Positions 46,055 to 52,675 of a stretch of DNA of 60,743 nt are shown here, one piece after another (the stretch's first letter is position 1; each line of letters opens with the position of its first letter). The stretch is from an uncultured Prochlorococcus sp. Lineage in GTDB: Bacteria > Cyanobacteriota > Cyanobacteriia > PCC-6307 > Cyanobiaceae. A program made the position numbers and the translations under genes. The notes below the pieces were generated by a model. The model ran no database searches. It saw only the letters and a list, made by a program, of their open reading frames with translations, and was not told the DNA's origin. Location of the stretch: NCBI GenBank assembly GCA_902612005.1, contig CACMCA010000008.1, forward strand, positions 1-60,743, read 5' to 3'.

Positions 46055-46237
46055 ATGATTAATTATTTTGCCTTAACAGTAACTGAGATGGGGCTCGGTA
46101 AAATAGAATTATCAGTTATTGGTGCAGTAATTTTAATATTTCCAATTTTATTTGTTTATGCATCTAAAAACCTTGATGCTAAGGGTGTTTTTGAATGGAT
46201 GATGGAGAAACCCAATGATTGGATAGGGAAAAAATAA
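46055..46237 (+). CDS. Small membrane protein (60 aa), unknown
   Basis: From the ATG at 46055 the product is 60 residues: MINYFALTVTEMGLGKIELS, a hydrophobic helix (VIGAVILIFPILFVYA), then SKNLDAKGVFEWMMEKPNDWIGKK with three Trp/acid positions. The frame extends upstream to a GTG at 45995, but the AAGGAG next to that GTG is too close to act as its ribosome-binding site, so the start is uncertain. The C-terminus is well varied. I do not know the family. Confidence 0.6.
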   Translation: MINYFALTVTEMGLGKIELSVIGAVILIFPILFVYASKNLDAKGVFEWMMEKPNDWIGKK

Positions 46238-46259
46238 AACTTTAATAATTTACATTTTT

Positions 46260-46601
46260 CTAGTTAAATTTTAAATTTTCTAAATTACTAATAGCAAAAT
46301 CAAAAACTTGGCAATTATTTTCTAAATCATTAACTATTGAATTTTTTAGAAGAGAATAATCTATCAACCTATTGAGTTTATTATTTTTAAATTCCTTATT
46401 AGTCTCTCCAATAGCAAATGCCAAAGCTCCCTCATAAGAAATACCGAATTTGGAAGTATTGCAGTAAGTTCTTGTGAACTTTTTGGAAATCTTTTTAGTA
46501 TACTTTTCAAGAGTTTTAGAAGAAGTATCCAATGAGTAAACTGGGCTACAAAAAAGAAAAAGCAAAGTTAAAGTAAATATCGTAAAAACTCTTTTGATCA
46601 T
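46260..46601 (-). CDS. Exported small protein (113 aa), unknown
   Basis: The product has a signal peptide (KRVFTIFTLTLLFLFCSPVYS, cut before LDTSS). The mature part is largely helical and basic then neutral, with two Cys (TYCNTSKFG and NNCQVFDF) that could pair, and ends ISNLENLKFN. It resembles small exported cyanobacterial proteins of unknown role. It converges with the small membrane protein gene, 22 bases apart. Confidence 0.65.
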   Translation of the reverse strand: MIKRVFTIFTLTLLFLFCSPVYSLDTSSKTLEKYTKKISKKFTRTYCNTSKFGISYEGALAFAIGETNKEFKNNKLNRLIDYSLLKNSIVNDLENNCQVFDFAISNLENLKFN

Positions 46602-46956
46602 AATATTTCATAAATTGCAAATTTAATATAGTTTAGAATTTAGCTCTGCCGACTATGTTTTATTAAAAATTTAAAATTTTTACCACATCAGCTACTTCAT
46701 ATTTTGGAAGATAAAAACTCTCTAAATGAGTATTTTATAGTTTTAATTTTTTTTGGTAATTTTTTTAAAAAACGCCTAAATGCTTTTGGCATAACAAAAA
46801 TCAATATCAATAATTAATAGATAACAAATAATACTTGGTTATTCAATAAATAATTATCCAAAATTAGTAAATTAATTATTAAATATATGGATTAAGCTAT
46901 GGAAATGTATTTGAACATGAATTATTGTTTAATTAAGTATTAAATTCAAAATTAAT
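46602..46956. other. Intergenic stretch with only a weak 31-codon frame
   Basis: About 355 bases between two divergent genes. It contains a 31-codon leftward frame (46697-46792) listed separately, an A/T-rich inverted sequence near 46665-46685, and long A and T runs. I see no recognised operator, RNA gene or repeat. Confidence 0.4.
46697..46792 (-). CDS. Possible very basic 31-aa peptide
   Basis: An ATG at 46790-46792 opens MPKAFRRFLKKLPKKIKTIK followed by YSFREFLSSKI. Eleven of 31 residues are Lys or Arg, spaced so that two amphipathic cationic helices are possible. It stands alone in an intergenic stretch, and a chance frame in AT-rich DNA cannot be excluded; low confidence. Confidence 0.25.
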   Translation of the reverse strand: MPKAFRRFLKKLPKKIKTIKYSFREFLSSKI

Positions 46957-47151
46957 ATGGCACTACCAGAACTTATTTATGCTCCTATAGATGGCGGCAC
47001 AATACATAGATATGAAATTAGTGGTGGCAAGAGAAAATTCTTAAGATTCATAGGTTGTTATTTGGGCCAATGCAATTTCCACAAAAATATTGATGATGCT
47101 ATTGATTACATAAAAAATTTGAAAGAATCACAAAAGATACAAAATACATGA
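46957..47151 (+). CDS. Small hypothetical protein (64 aa)
   Basis: The product MALPELIYAPIDGGTIHRYEISGGKRKFLRFIGCYLGQC continues with NFHKNIDDAIDYIKNLKES. Two strand-like Gly-rich segments precede a helix; Cys36 and Cys41 (approximate) might matter. Varied composition suggests a real protein. Family unknown. It precedes the Rieske operon by 156 bases on the same strand. Confidence 0.62.
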   Translation: MALPELIYAPIDGGTIHRYEISGGKRKFLRFIGCYLGQCNFHKNIDDAIDYIKNLKESQKIQNT

Positions 47152-47307
47152 AATAAAGATACAAAAATACGGTAGGGGCTTAATATTTTCAAGAACTACA
47201 TAATTATTGCTACAAATAATAGAGAATTTTCTTTTTATAAGAAATTGATTATTTACTTGGGTTATAGTTCCGAAAGAAAAACAGTCAATTAAAAAAGAAA
47301 TTAATTT

Positions 47308-48630
47308 ATGGAAAACAGACAAATTAATTTTTTTAAATCAAAAGACTTAAACACCGTTCTTAAGCCATTTAAAAAAGGAACGGTAGTGAAAATTGACTCG
47401 TTTGATATTAGAGAAAATCAAAATGAATTAAAAATAGGTTTATTTGGTTGGTATGCTATATGTCCTTCGAAAGAATTAAAAAAAAATAAGCTATATTATT
47501 TTTCACTCTATGATGAACCTCTTGTTTTATATAGAGATGAAAATGAAAACGTTAGGTGCATTAAAAATATTTGTCCACATAGGGGAGCCTCTTTTTTTGA
47601 AGGAACATTATTAGATGGAGTAATAACCTGTCCATATCATGGAGCTAGATTCTCATCTGGTGGAAGTTGCCAAAATCTTGATAGAATAACATGCAGTCAT
47701 ATTGTAGATAATAACTACGATAACTACGCCAAAAGAATACACTTATCTCAATACAAAGCTTTAGAAAAAAATGGATATATTTTTGTACATTTTTCTAAAA
47801 AATCTGATACTGATTTAAACAATATAAGTGAAGATTCGCCAATAAGTAATTACGAATTATATGAAAATGGGTTTACACATAAGGATTATGTATTTGAAGA
47901 GGTGTTAGTTGACTTTAAATGTGATTGGTCAAGGATAATTGAAAATCACTTAGATATCCTTCATCTTTTTTGGGTGCATGGCGATACAATCCCTGATAAA
48001 GATGTTAATAAAAACGTTCTAGTTAGTTTTAACCAGAAAATTAATGTTACTCCTAAATACATTGAAAGTATTTATTACTACAAGAATGAGCCTACAAAAG
48101 AATTTATCCGGATAAAATATATACCACCAGGAAGAATATTAATTTATAAAGGTGATCCCTCTGCAGCAAGATATTTACAAGTTTTAGATCATATTCCACT
48201 AGGTAATAACAAATCAAGAGTACTAGTGAGACATTACAGGAAATTTTTAAAAAACAAACTACTTAATAACCTCATATTGTTTAAAGAGAATCAAATAAAG
48301 ATTTTTTATAAGATATTCGATGAGGATTATATGATTTTAAAAACACAAACTTATAACCACAATATGGGATTTATAAGTAAGGATGAAATAAAATTGTTGG
48401 GAGAAGATAGAATAATAAATTATTTTTGGAAATGGTACAAAAAGTCTGAAGATAAAGATGAACCATGGAAAAATAATATAAAAACCCAAAATCTTGATGT
48501 ATATGACAAAGTAATTTTGAAATATCCTCCTGAGAATAAGAAGTTAGAAATTGCAAATAATATAGATATTATCAGGAAAACATTTGTAAGGTTTGCTGCT
48601 CCGCTTATATTTTTTATGTTAATAATATAA
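47308..48630 (+). CDS. Rieske non-haem iron oxygenase, PAO-like
   Basis: The 440-residue product has a Rieske [2Fe-2S] domain: Cys89-x-His91-x16-Cys108-x2-His111 in CPHRGAS and CPYHGARF. A mononuclear-iron motif Asp216-x2-His219-x4-His224 lies in ENHLDILHLFWVH. A hydrophobic C-terminal anchor follows (FVRFAAPLIFFMLII). Domain order and anchor match the pheophorbide a oxygenase/PAO/TIC55/CAO-type family, which acts on tetrapyrroles or Tic components at thylakoid and envelope membranes. The substrate here is unknown. A 33-aa membrane peptide starts three bases later and an ABC ATPase follows it. Confidence 0.85.
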   Translation: MENRQINFFKSKDLNTVLKPFKKGTVVKIDSFDIRENQNELKIGLFGWYAICPSKELKKNKLYYFSLYDEPLVLYRDENENVRCIKNICPHRGASFFEGTLLDGVITCPYHGARFSSGGSCQNLDRITCSHIVDNNYDNYAKRIHLSQYKALEKNGYIFVHFSKKSDTDLNNISEDSPISNYELYENGFTHKDYVFEEVLVDFKCDWSRIIENHLDILHLFWVHGDTIPDKDVNKNVLVSFNQKINVTPKYIESIYYYKNEPTKEFIRIKYIPPGRILIYKGDPSAARYLQVLDHIPLGNNKSRVLVRHYRKFLKNKLLNNLILFKENQIKIFYKIFDEDYMILKTQTYNHNMGFISKDEIKLLGEDRIINYFWKWYKKSEDKDEPWKNNIKTQNLDVYDKVILKYPPENKKLEIANNIDIIRKTFVRFAAPLIFFMLII

Positions 48631-48633
48631 TCT

Positions 48634-48735
48634 ATGAAGAAAGTAAATAGACCTTCATGGTTGAATTGGCTTTATCTTTTTATTTTTATCTTAAGCTCAA
48701 TTCAATTGATTATCTTTTGGAGTAATAAGTTTTAG
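48634..48735 (+). CDS. 33-aa single-span membrane peptide
   Basis: The ATG at 48634-48636, three bases after the Rieske stop, opens MKKVNRPSWLNWLYLFIFIL followed by SSIQLIIFWSNKF. It has a basic N-terminus and one membrane helix with Trp at both ends. The stop TAG at 48733-48735 overlaps the GTG start of the ABC ATPase gene by one base. Tight packing between two solid genes is strong support for a real, coupled gene. Family unknown. Confidence 0.62.
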   Translation: MKKVNRPSWLNWLYLFIFILSSIQLIIFWSNKF

Positions 48736-49523
48736 TGTTTAACAAATTTTGGTTTGACGCAAAAAATATTACTTGTTTTAAAAATGGCTTTAGAGTAATT
48801 AAAAATTTAAATTTAAAAATAGCTTATTCAGAGAATGTAATATTAATTGGACCAAATGGTTCAGGTAAATCATCCTTAATTGAAATAATTAATAGAAACA
48901 TATACCCAGTAGAAGCTAATAACTCGAAACTGAAGATATTTGACAAAGAACTTATAAATTTATGGGAACTAAGAAAAAAAATAAGTACTGTAAATAATGA
49001 TATAAAAAATAGAATAAATCCAAATTTACAAGTTTTTGATTTAATTTTAAGCGGACTATATGGAAGATATTGTTACATACAAAATAAATCTGAAAGAGAT
49101 TCTAATAAGGTGGAAAAAATCATGAGGAAAATGAACATATCTAATTTATCTAAAAAGAATTTTTCCTATTTATCAGATGGAGAAAAACAAATTTCTCTCA
49201 TTGCAAGGGCATTAATCAAAAAACCGGAAATCTTAATCCTAGATGAACCAATTGCAAATTTAGATTATAAATCAAAGTTTTTTGTAATTGATAAGGTTAA
49301 TGAATTATCAAAATTAAATACTAAAATTTTCTGCGTTACTCATGATATATCAACGATTACAAAGATTTATGACCGGGTCATAATGCTAAAAGATGGCAAA
49401 ATCATCGCCGATGGAGATCAAAATAAGGTTATAAATAGTGAAAATCTTAATAAGTTATATGGTATTCAAGTAGAAGTAAGCAATAATAATGGACTTTGGA
49501 ATATAAACAGATTAACTAAATAA
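48735..49523 (+). CDS. Lone ABC-type ATPase (ModF/YlmA-like)
   Basis: The 262-residue product starts at a GTG overlapping the preceding stop. It has Walker A LIGPNGSGKSSLIEIINR, Walker B ILILDEPIANLD and the switch His in FCVTHDISTITK. The ABC signature is degenerate, YLSDGEKQISLIARAL (S-D-G-E, not S-G-G-Q). The D-for-G change appears in some non-transport or unusual importers. No permease gene is adjacent, so it may work with the 33-aa peptide, an unlinked permease or in a non-transport role. The Rieske gene lies two genes upstream. Confidence 0.88.
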   Translation: MFNKFWFDAKNITCFKNGFRVIKNLNLKIAYSENVILIGPNGSGKSSLIEIINRNIYPVEANNSKLKIFDKELINLWELRKKISTVNNDIKNRINPNLQVFDLILSGLYGRYCYIQNKSERDSNKVEKIMRKMNISNLSKKNFSYLSDGEKQISLIARALIKKPEILILDEPIANLDYKSKFFVIDKVNELSKLNTKIFCVTHDISTITKIYDRVIMLKDGKIIADGDQNKVINSENLNKLYGIQVEVSNNNGLWNINRLTK

Positions 49524-49704
49524 CAATTATGAAAATAGCTATCGCAATTGCAATAAATACTAATTTCTTACTTTTCAAAAATGAAGAGGATTTATTTTTA
49601 AATGAAGAAGATCCACATTTAGAACATACAATCTTTCCTCCTAAAGATCGATCTGAGACGAATGAAGAACTTCCACAATTAAAACAAACTCTATTTACGC
49701 TCAT
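49516..49704 (-). CDS. Zinc-ribbon protein with C-terminal membrane tail
   Basis: The 62-residue product has a compact zinc ribbon: Cys7-x2-Cys10 in CFNCGSSSF and Cys27-x2-Cys30 in CSKCGSSSF, the two knuckles nearly repeated. A Lys/Ser linker and a C-terminal hydrophobic helix (LVFIAIAIAIFIIVI) follow, ending the protein, as in tail-anchored proteins. It overlaps the ABC ATPase 3' end by eight bases on the opposite strand. The paired knuckles make chance unlikely. Family unknown. Confidence 0.68.
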   Translation of the reverse strand: MSVNRVCFNCGSSSFVSDRSLGGKIVCSKCGSSSFKNKSSSFLKSKKLVFIAIAIAIFIIVI

Positions 49705-49781
49705 CTAAAATAAAATAATTATCAATACTATCTAAATTATATTCCTAAATACTATGTAAAGAAAAACTTCAGAAATACGAT

Positions 49782-49800
49782 GATAATGAGAATCTATTGC
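49782..49800. promoter_or_regulatory. Fur-like box 1 upstream of the CRP/FNR-type gene
   Basis: GATAATGAGAATCTATTGC matches the Fur consensus GATAATGATAATCATTATC at 13 of 19 positions. Its left part (TGATAATGAGAAT, 49781-49793) is an exact inverted repeat of 49834-49846. It overlaps the probable -35 element TTGCAA (49797-49802). Confidence 0.55.
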
Positions 49801-49825
49801 AATAAGTATTTTTTTAGTGCATAAT
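49797..49825 (+). promoter_or_regulatory. Promoter of the CRP/FNR-type regulator gene
   Basis: TTGCAA (49797-49802) and CATAAT (49820-49825) are separated by 17 bases, a good -35/-10 arrangement. The two Fur-like boxes sit over the -35 side and directly after the -10, the expected positions for iron-dependent repression. Confidence 0.6.
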
Positions 49826-49826
49826 T

Positions 49827-49845
49827 GATAATAATTCTCATTATC
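49827..49845. promoter_or_regulatory. Fur box 2 upstream of the CRP/FNR-type gene
   Basis: GATAATAATTCTCATTATC matches the Fur consensus at 16 of 19 positions. It starts just after the -10 element and ends 12 bases before the ATG, so bound Fur would cover the transcription start. Confidence 0.75.
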
Positions 49846-49857
49846 ATGTTTTAATTT

Positions 49858-50445
49858 ATGAATTTCCATTCTTATGGAGAATCTCCGTCAAAATTAGTAA
49901 GGATAATTACAGGACAATCGGTTTTAATAGACCCTTCATCAAGACCAAAAGGTACATGTCTAGAAGTTGAATCTGGAATTGCAAGAGTATTTTGCCCTTG
50001 TGAAGAAACTGAAGGGATGACACTTGCATTTTTACAATCAGGTGATCAATTAAGAACGGACCTTTTATGTAGCGAAGGTGTCTGTGTTGAAGCATTAACA
50101 GATTTGTCATTTCATAGCAATGTAAATATTGATGAGAATATTGGTTTCGATGCGGTAAATGAATGGACTTTGCAACTCCTTAGGATTAGACACTTAGGAA
50201 ACGCAGAACAGCGTTTACAAGCTTTGTTTTCAATATTAGTAAATCGTTTAGGTAGAAGATGTGGTCAATGGTGCGAGTTACCTTTCAGGTTAACTCACGA
50301 AAGGATTGGAGAATTAATCGGTTCTACACGTGTAACATCAACAAGATTAATTTCTAAATTAAGATCATCTGAGTTATTAATAGCTCCTATTGAAAGCCAA
50401 ACAGTAAGTGTTGCGCCTTCTTTCATTGAAACATCACCACTATAA
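49858..50445 (+). CDS. CRP/FNR-type regulator, Cys-rich, probably iron-responsive
   Basis: The 195-residue product has a C-terminal winged helix (FRLTHERIGELIGSTRVTSTRLISKLRSSELL, about 143-175), typical of CRP/FNR proteins, after a shortened sensor part. The cNMP-binding Arg/Glu motif is not evident. Instead there are seven Cys in pairs: Cys34, Cys46/Cys48, Cys71/Cys76 and Cys135/Cys139. That suggests metal, Fe-S or redox sensing. Two Fur-like boxes flank the promoter, so expression should rise when iron is low. It is followed after two bases by a small helical protein. I recall iron-stress induction of a CRP-family gene in Prochlorococcus, but cannot confirm identity. Confidence 0.85.
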   Translation: MNFHSYGESPSKLVRIITGQSVLIDPSSRPKGTCLEVESGIARVFCPCEETEGMTLAFLQSGDQLRTDLLCSEGVCVEALTDLSFHSNVNIDENIGFDAVNEWTLQLLRIRHLGNAEQRLQALFSILVNRLGRRCGQWCELPFRLTHERIGELIGSTRVTSTRLISKLRSSELLIAPIESQTVSVAPSFIETSPL

Positions 50446-50447
50446 AA

Positions 50448-50738
50448 ATGAAGGAATCACAATCACTTACTAACAACTTATTAATAGAAGTTGATGTTTT
50501 ATCAAACAGGCTCAGAAATATAAAACAATCTTTCAAAACTACCGAGAATAAATCATTAAAGGAAAGGTTATTTTCTGAAAGCAAAAATATTTTTAAAAGA
50601 GTTAATGAAATTTATAAAATTGCTGAGCTGTTAAATGAAAAAAATAATGAACCAATCAACTTTTCTAATTTACTTGTTGAAATAACAAAAAGGACATTAT
50701 ACGAAAATAAATTTGAAAGTAATTTATTTTTTCATTAA
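50448..50738 (+). CDS. Small helical protein partnered with the CRP/FNR-type gene
   Basis: The 96-residue product is almost entirely helical and charged: SLTNNLLIEVDVLSNRLRNIKQSFKTTENKSLKERLFSESKNIFKRVNEIYKIAELL, with heptad-like Leu/Ile spacing suggesting a coiled coil. No membrane helix is present. It starts two bases after the regulator, so is likely translated from the same iron-controlled mRNA. It overlaps the ferritin 3' end by 15 bases. Function unknown; a partner or antagonist of the regulator is inference. Confidence 0.68.
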   Translation: MKESQSLTNNLLIEVDVLSNRLRNIKQSFKTTENKSLKERLFSESKNIFKRVNEIYKIAELLNEKNNEPINFSNLLVEITKRTLYENKFESNLFFH

Positions 50739-51278
50739 ATCACTATCTATCAATAAGATTGCAGAAGGTTGACTAGCAGCAAACTTTACTTTACCAAGTA
50801 TGTTTGCAAAATCATCTTCTGATTTTGTTTGAGCCTCCACAATTGGATCTAAAAATACGTTGGTTCTTGTATCTGAAATTCTTTCTGAAATAGAATAAAG
50901 TTGTTGTAGAGATGAAGTTAAATCAGCCTCCATGTTGAAAGAAAAAGAAATTAAATCCTCAATTGAATCCCATGTTTGTACAGGTGCAGGAATTTCATCT
51001 AATTTGACACTTTGTCCTCTTGCGATTAAGTAATCTGCAAATTTCTGAGCATGTTCCATTTCACCTTGTGATTCACTTAGAAAATAAGAAGCGAATCCAT
51101 TTAAATCACGTTCTTGAAACCAGAGATACATAGAAAAATATTGAACGTTGGCATATCTTTCCATTGTTAGATGTTCAAAAATGTTATCCAATAAACTATT
51201 GTCTATTGGTTGAGCAACTGCTCTTCCAGATGGACCAAAATTAATTAATTTCGTTGTTTTTAAATTATTTTCATTCAT
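50724..51278 (-). CDS. ftn: Ferritin
   Basis: Ferritin stores iron as a mineral inside a 24-mer shell and oxidises Fe(II). From the ATG at 51276-51278 the product is 184 residues. Its di-iron site is visible: Glu40 in LTMERYANVQYF, Glu73-x2-His76 in QGEMEHAQKF, and Glu117 and Glu148 further on, in four long helices. An N-terminal extension of about 30 residues precedes the first helix. It is convergent with the small helical protein and divergent from a 40-aa Cys/Lys-rich ORF across a spacer with a Fur-like box. Confidence 0.95.
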   Translation of the reverse strand: MNENNLKTTKLINFGPSGRAVAQPIDNSLLDNIFEHLTMERYANVQYFSMYLWFQERDLNGFASYFLSESQGEMEHAQKFADYLIARGQSVKLDEIPAPVQTWDSIEDLISFSFNMEADLTSSLQQLYSISERISDTRTNVFLDPIVEAQTKSEDDFANILGKVKFAASQPSAILLIDSDLMKK

Positions 51279-51362
51279 TTTCAATTAAGTAACTAAACAA
51301 ATAATACAACATTTTGTATAAATTAGTAATTAATAAATCCTTTACATTAAATTAAATAATAT

Positions 51363-51381
51363 GATAATGAAAATCACTCGC
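51363..51381. promoter_or_regulatory. Fur-like box between ferritin and a 40-aa ORF
   Basis: GATAATGAAAATCACTCGC matches the Fur consensus at 15 of 19 positions, all of the left half. It ends 10 bases before the start of a small rightward ORF and about 85 bases before ferritin, so could control either or both. Confidence 0.62.
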
Positions 51382-51391
51382 AATACTATAA

Positions 51392-51514
51392 ATGAATTTA
51401 GATAACAGTTTTTCTGAATTGCTATTAACTAAAAAAATATATCAAAGTAAAAAAAAGAAATGTAAAAAGAAAAAATGCTCTAATTGGAAGGGAGGCAAGT
51501 GTAATTGCCTATAA
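51392..51514 (+). CDS. 40-aa Lys/Cys-rich peptide in the iron block
   Basis: An ATG at 51392-51394 opens a 40-codon frame: MNLDNSFSELLLTKKIYQSK then KKKCKKKKCSNWKGGKCNCL. Four Cys (Cys24-x4-Cys29-x7-Cys37-x-Cys39) lie among eleven Lys. The last 17 residues form a basic, metal-binding-like patch. A Fur-like box (15 of 19) ends 10 bases upstream. It lies between ferritin and futC, and converges with futC (stops eight bases apart). Too small to be found by default gene calling. Possible roles are a metal carrier, a nucleic-acid-binding peptide or a regulator partner; none can be chosen. Confidence 0.6.
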   Translation: MNLDNSFSELLLTKKIYQSKKKKCKKKKCSNWKGGKCNCL

Positions 51515-51521
51515 ATAAAAT

Positions 51522-52598
51522 CTATATATGTACCTTATGTGCTCCAGGATATAAAAAATAATAACTATTTTCATTAATAGAAAGAGAACATTTATCACCA
51601 TTATTTAGAAGATTATTAATATCAGTTCTAACCCTTAATATGGTTCCATTAATAGATACTTTATACATAAGAAATTCTCCAAGAAATTCTTTAGATAAAA
51701 CAATTGCATCACCAGATTCTGATCTTCTAATTGAAATAAATTTAGGCGAAATTGACATGCTTTTGATACTTGTATTTTTCAAATACTCTGAACAATTTAT
51801 TTCACCTAAACAAGAAATAAGTGAATTACCATTTTTATTGAGATTAATAATATTATTTCCCAAAATAAAACTACTAACAAATATGGTCTTAGGATTATTT
51901 AGAAGGTTAATTGGTGTATCAATTTGATGTATTCTCCCTTCATTCATAACGGCGACTTTATCGCAAATTGACATTGCTTCTTCCGGATCATGAGTAACCA
52001 TCAATCCGCTTGCATTACAACCTTTCAGAATATTAGGCAGTTCACTTCTCAATTTTAGTTTGACATGCATATCAAGACTACAAAAAGGTTCATCTAATAA
52101 AATAAAATTTGTACCTGGAGCAAGAGCTCTTGCAATTGCGAGTCTTTGTTTTTGGCCTCCAGAAAGTTCATGTGGGTACCTTCCAACAAAATTATCAAGA
52201 CCAACAACATTTAATAAATAATCAACTCTAGATCTGTCTTTTTTGTTTTTCAAACCAAAAATTACATTTTCTAAAACAGTTAAGTGAGGGAAAAGTGCAT
52301 AGTCTTGAAAAACCATCCCAATATTTCTTTTCTCAGGACTAAGAATCTTTTTTCTACTTGAAATTTCCTTATAATTTAGAGAAATTTTCCCTTTAGAGGG
52401 ATATTCGAACCCTGCGATTAATCTTAAAAGAGTAGTTTTTCCACAGCCAGAAGGACCAAGCAACCCTAACAATTCACCATTTTCAATTTTTAGGTTAATT
52501 TCGTTTAATATCCAATTGGAACGTTCTCGCTTATCGTATTTATGATGCAAATCATCAATTATTAACGCATCATTTTTCACTAAATTCTTCTTATTCAA
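51522..52598 (-). CDS. futC: Iron(III) ABC transporter ATP-binding protein (FutC-like)
   Basis: The 358-residue product is an ABC ATPase of the Fe(III)/Fbp-type importers: Walker A LLGPSGCGKTTLLRLIAG, Q-loop IGMVFQDYALFPHLTVLENVIFGL, signature LSGGQKQRLAIARALAPG, Walker B FILLDEPFCSLD and the switch His in LMVTHDPEEAMSICD. A C-terminal TOBE-like regulatory part follows. Permease and binding-protein genes are not nearby. Position next to ferritin and the Fur-like boxes supports iron as substrate. No good Fur box is seen directly upstream (52599-52675), where a palindrome at 52640-52655 overlaps a -10 element. Confidence 0.88.
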   Translation of the reverse strand: MNKKNLVKNDALIIDDLHHKYDKRERSNWILNEINLKIENGELLGLLGPSGCGKTTLLRLIAGFEYPSKGKISLNYKEISSRKKILSPEKRNIGMVFQDYALFPHLTVLENVIFGLKNKKDRSRVDYLLNVVGLDNFVGRYPHELSGGQKQRLAIARALAPGTNFILLDEPFCSLDMHVKLKLRSELPNILKGCNASGLMVTHDPEEAMSICDKVAVMNEGRIHQIDTPINLLNNPKTIFVSSFILGNNIINLNKNGNSLISCLGEINCSEYLKNTSIKSMSISPKFISIRRSESGDAIVLSKEFLGEFLMYKVSINGTILRVRTDINNLLNNGDKCSLSINENSYYFLYPGAHKVHI

Positions 52599-52639
52599 AT
52601 ATATTAAGGTAGCAGAAAATATTCACCTAAAATATCCCT

Positions 52640-52655
52640 TGTATAATTTTATACA
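52640..52655. repeat. Perfect 16-base palindrome between futC and nth
   Basis: TGTATAATTTTATACA is a perfect inverted repeat (TGTATAA-TT-TTATACA). It contains TATAAT on both strands, so could act as a symmetrical -10 region or a dimer binding site for divergent futC and nth. Confidence 0.5.
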
Positions 52656-52675
52656 CCATTTAATTTTCAAATTTA

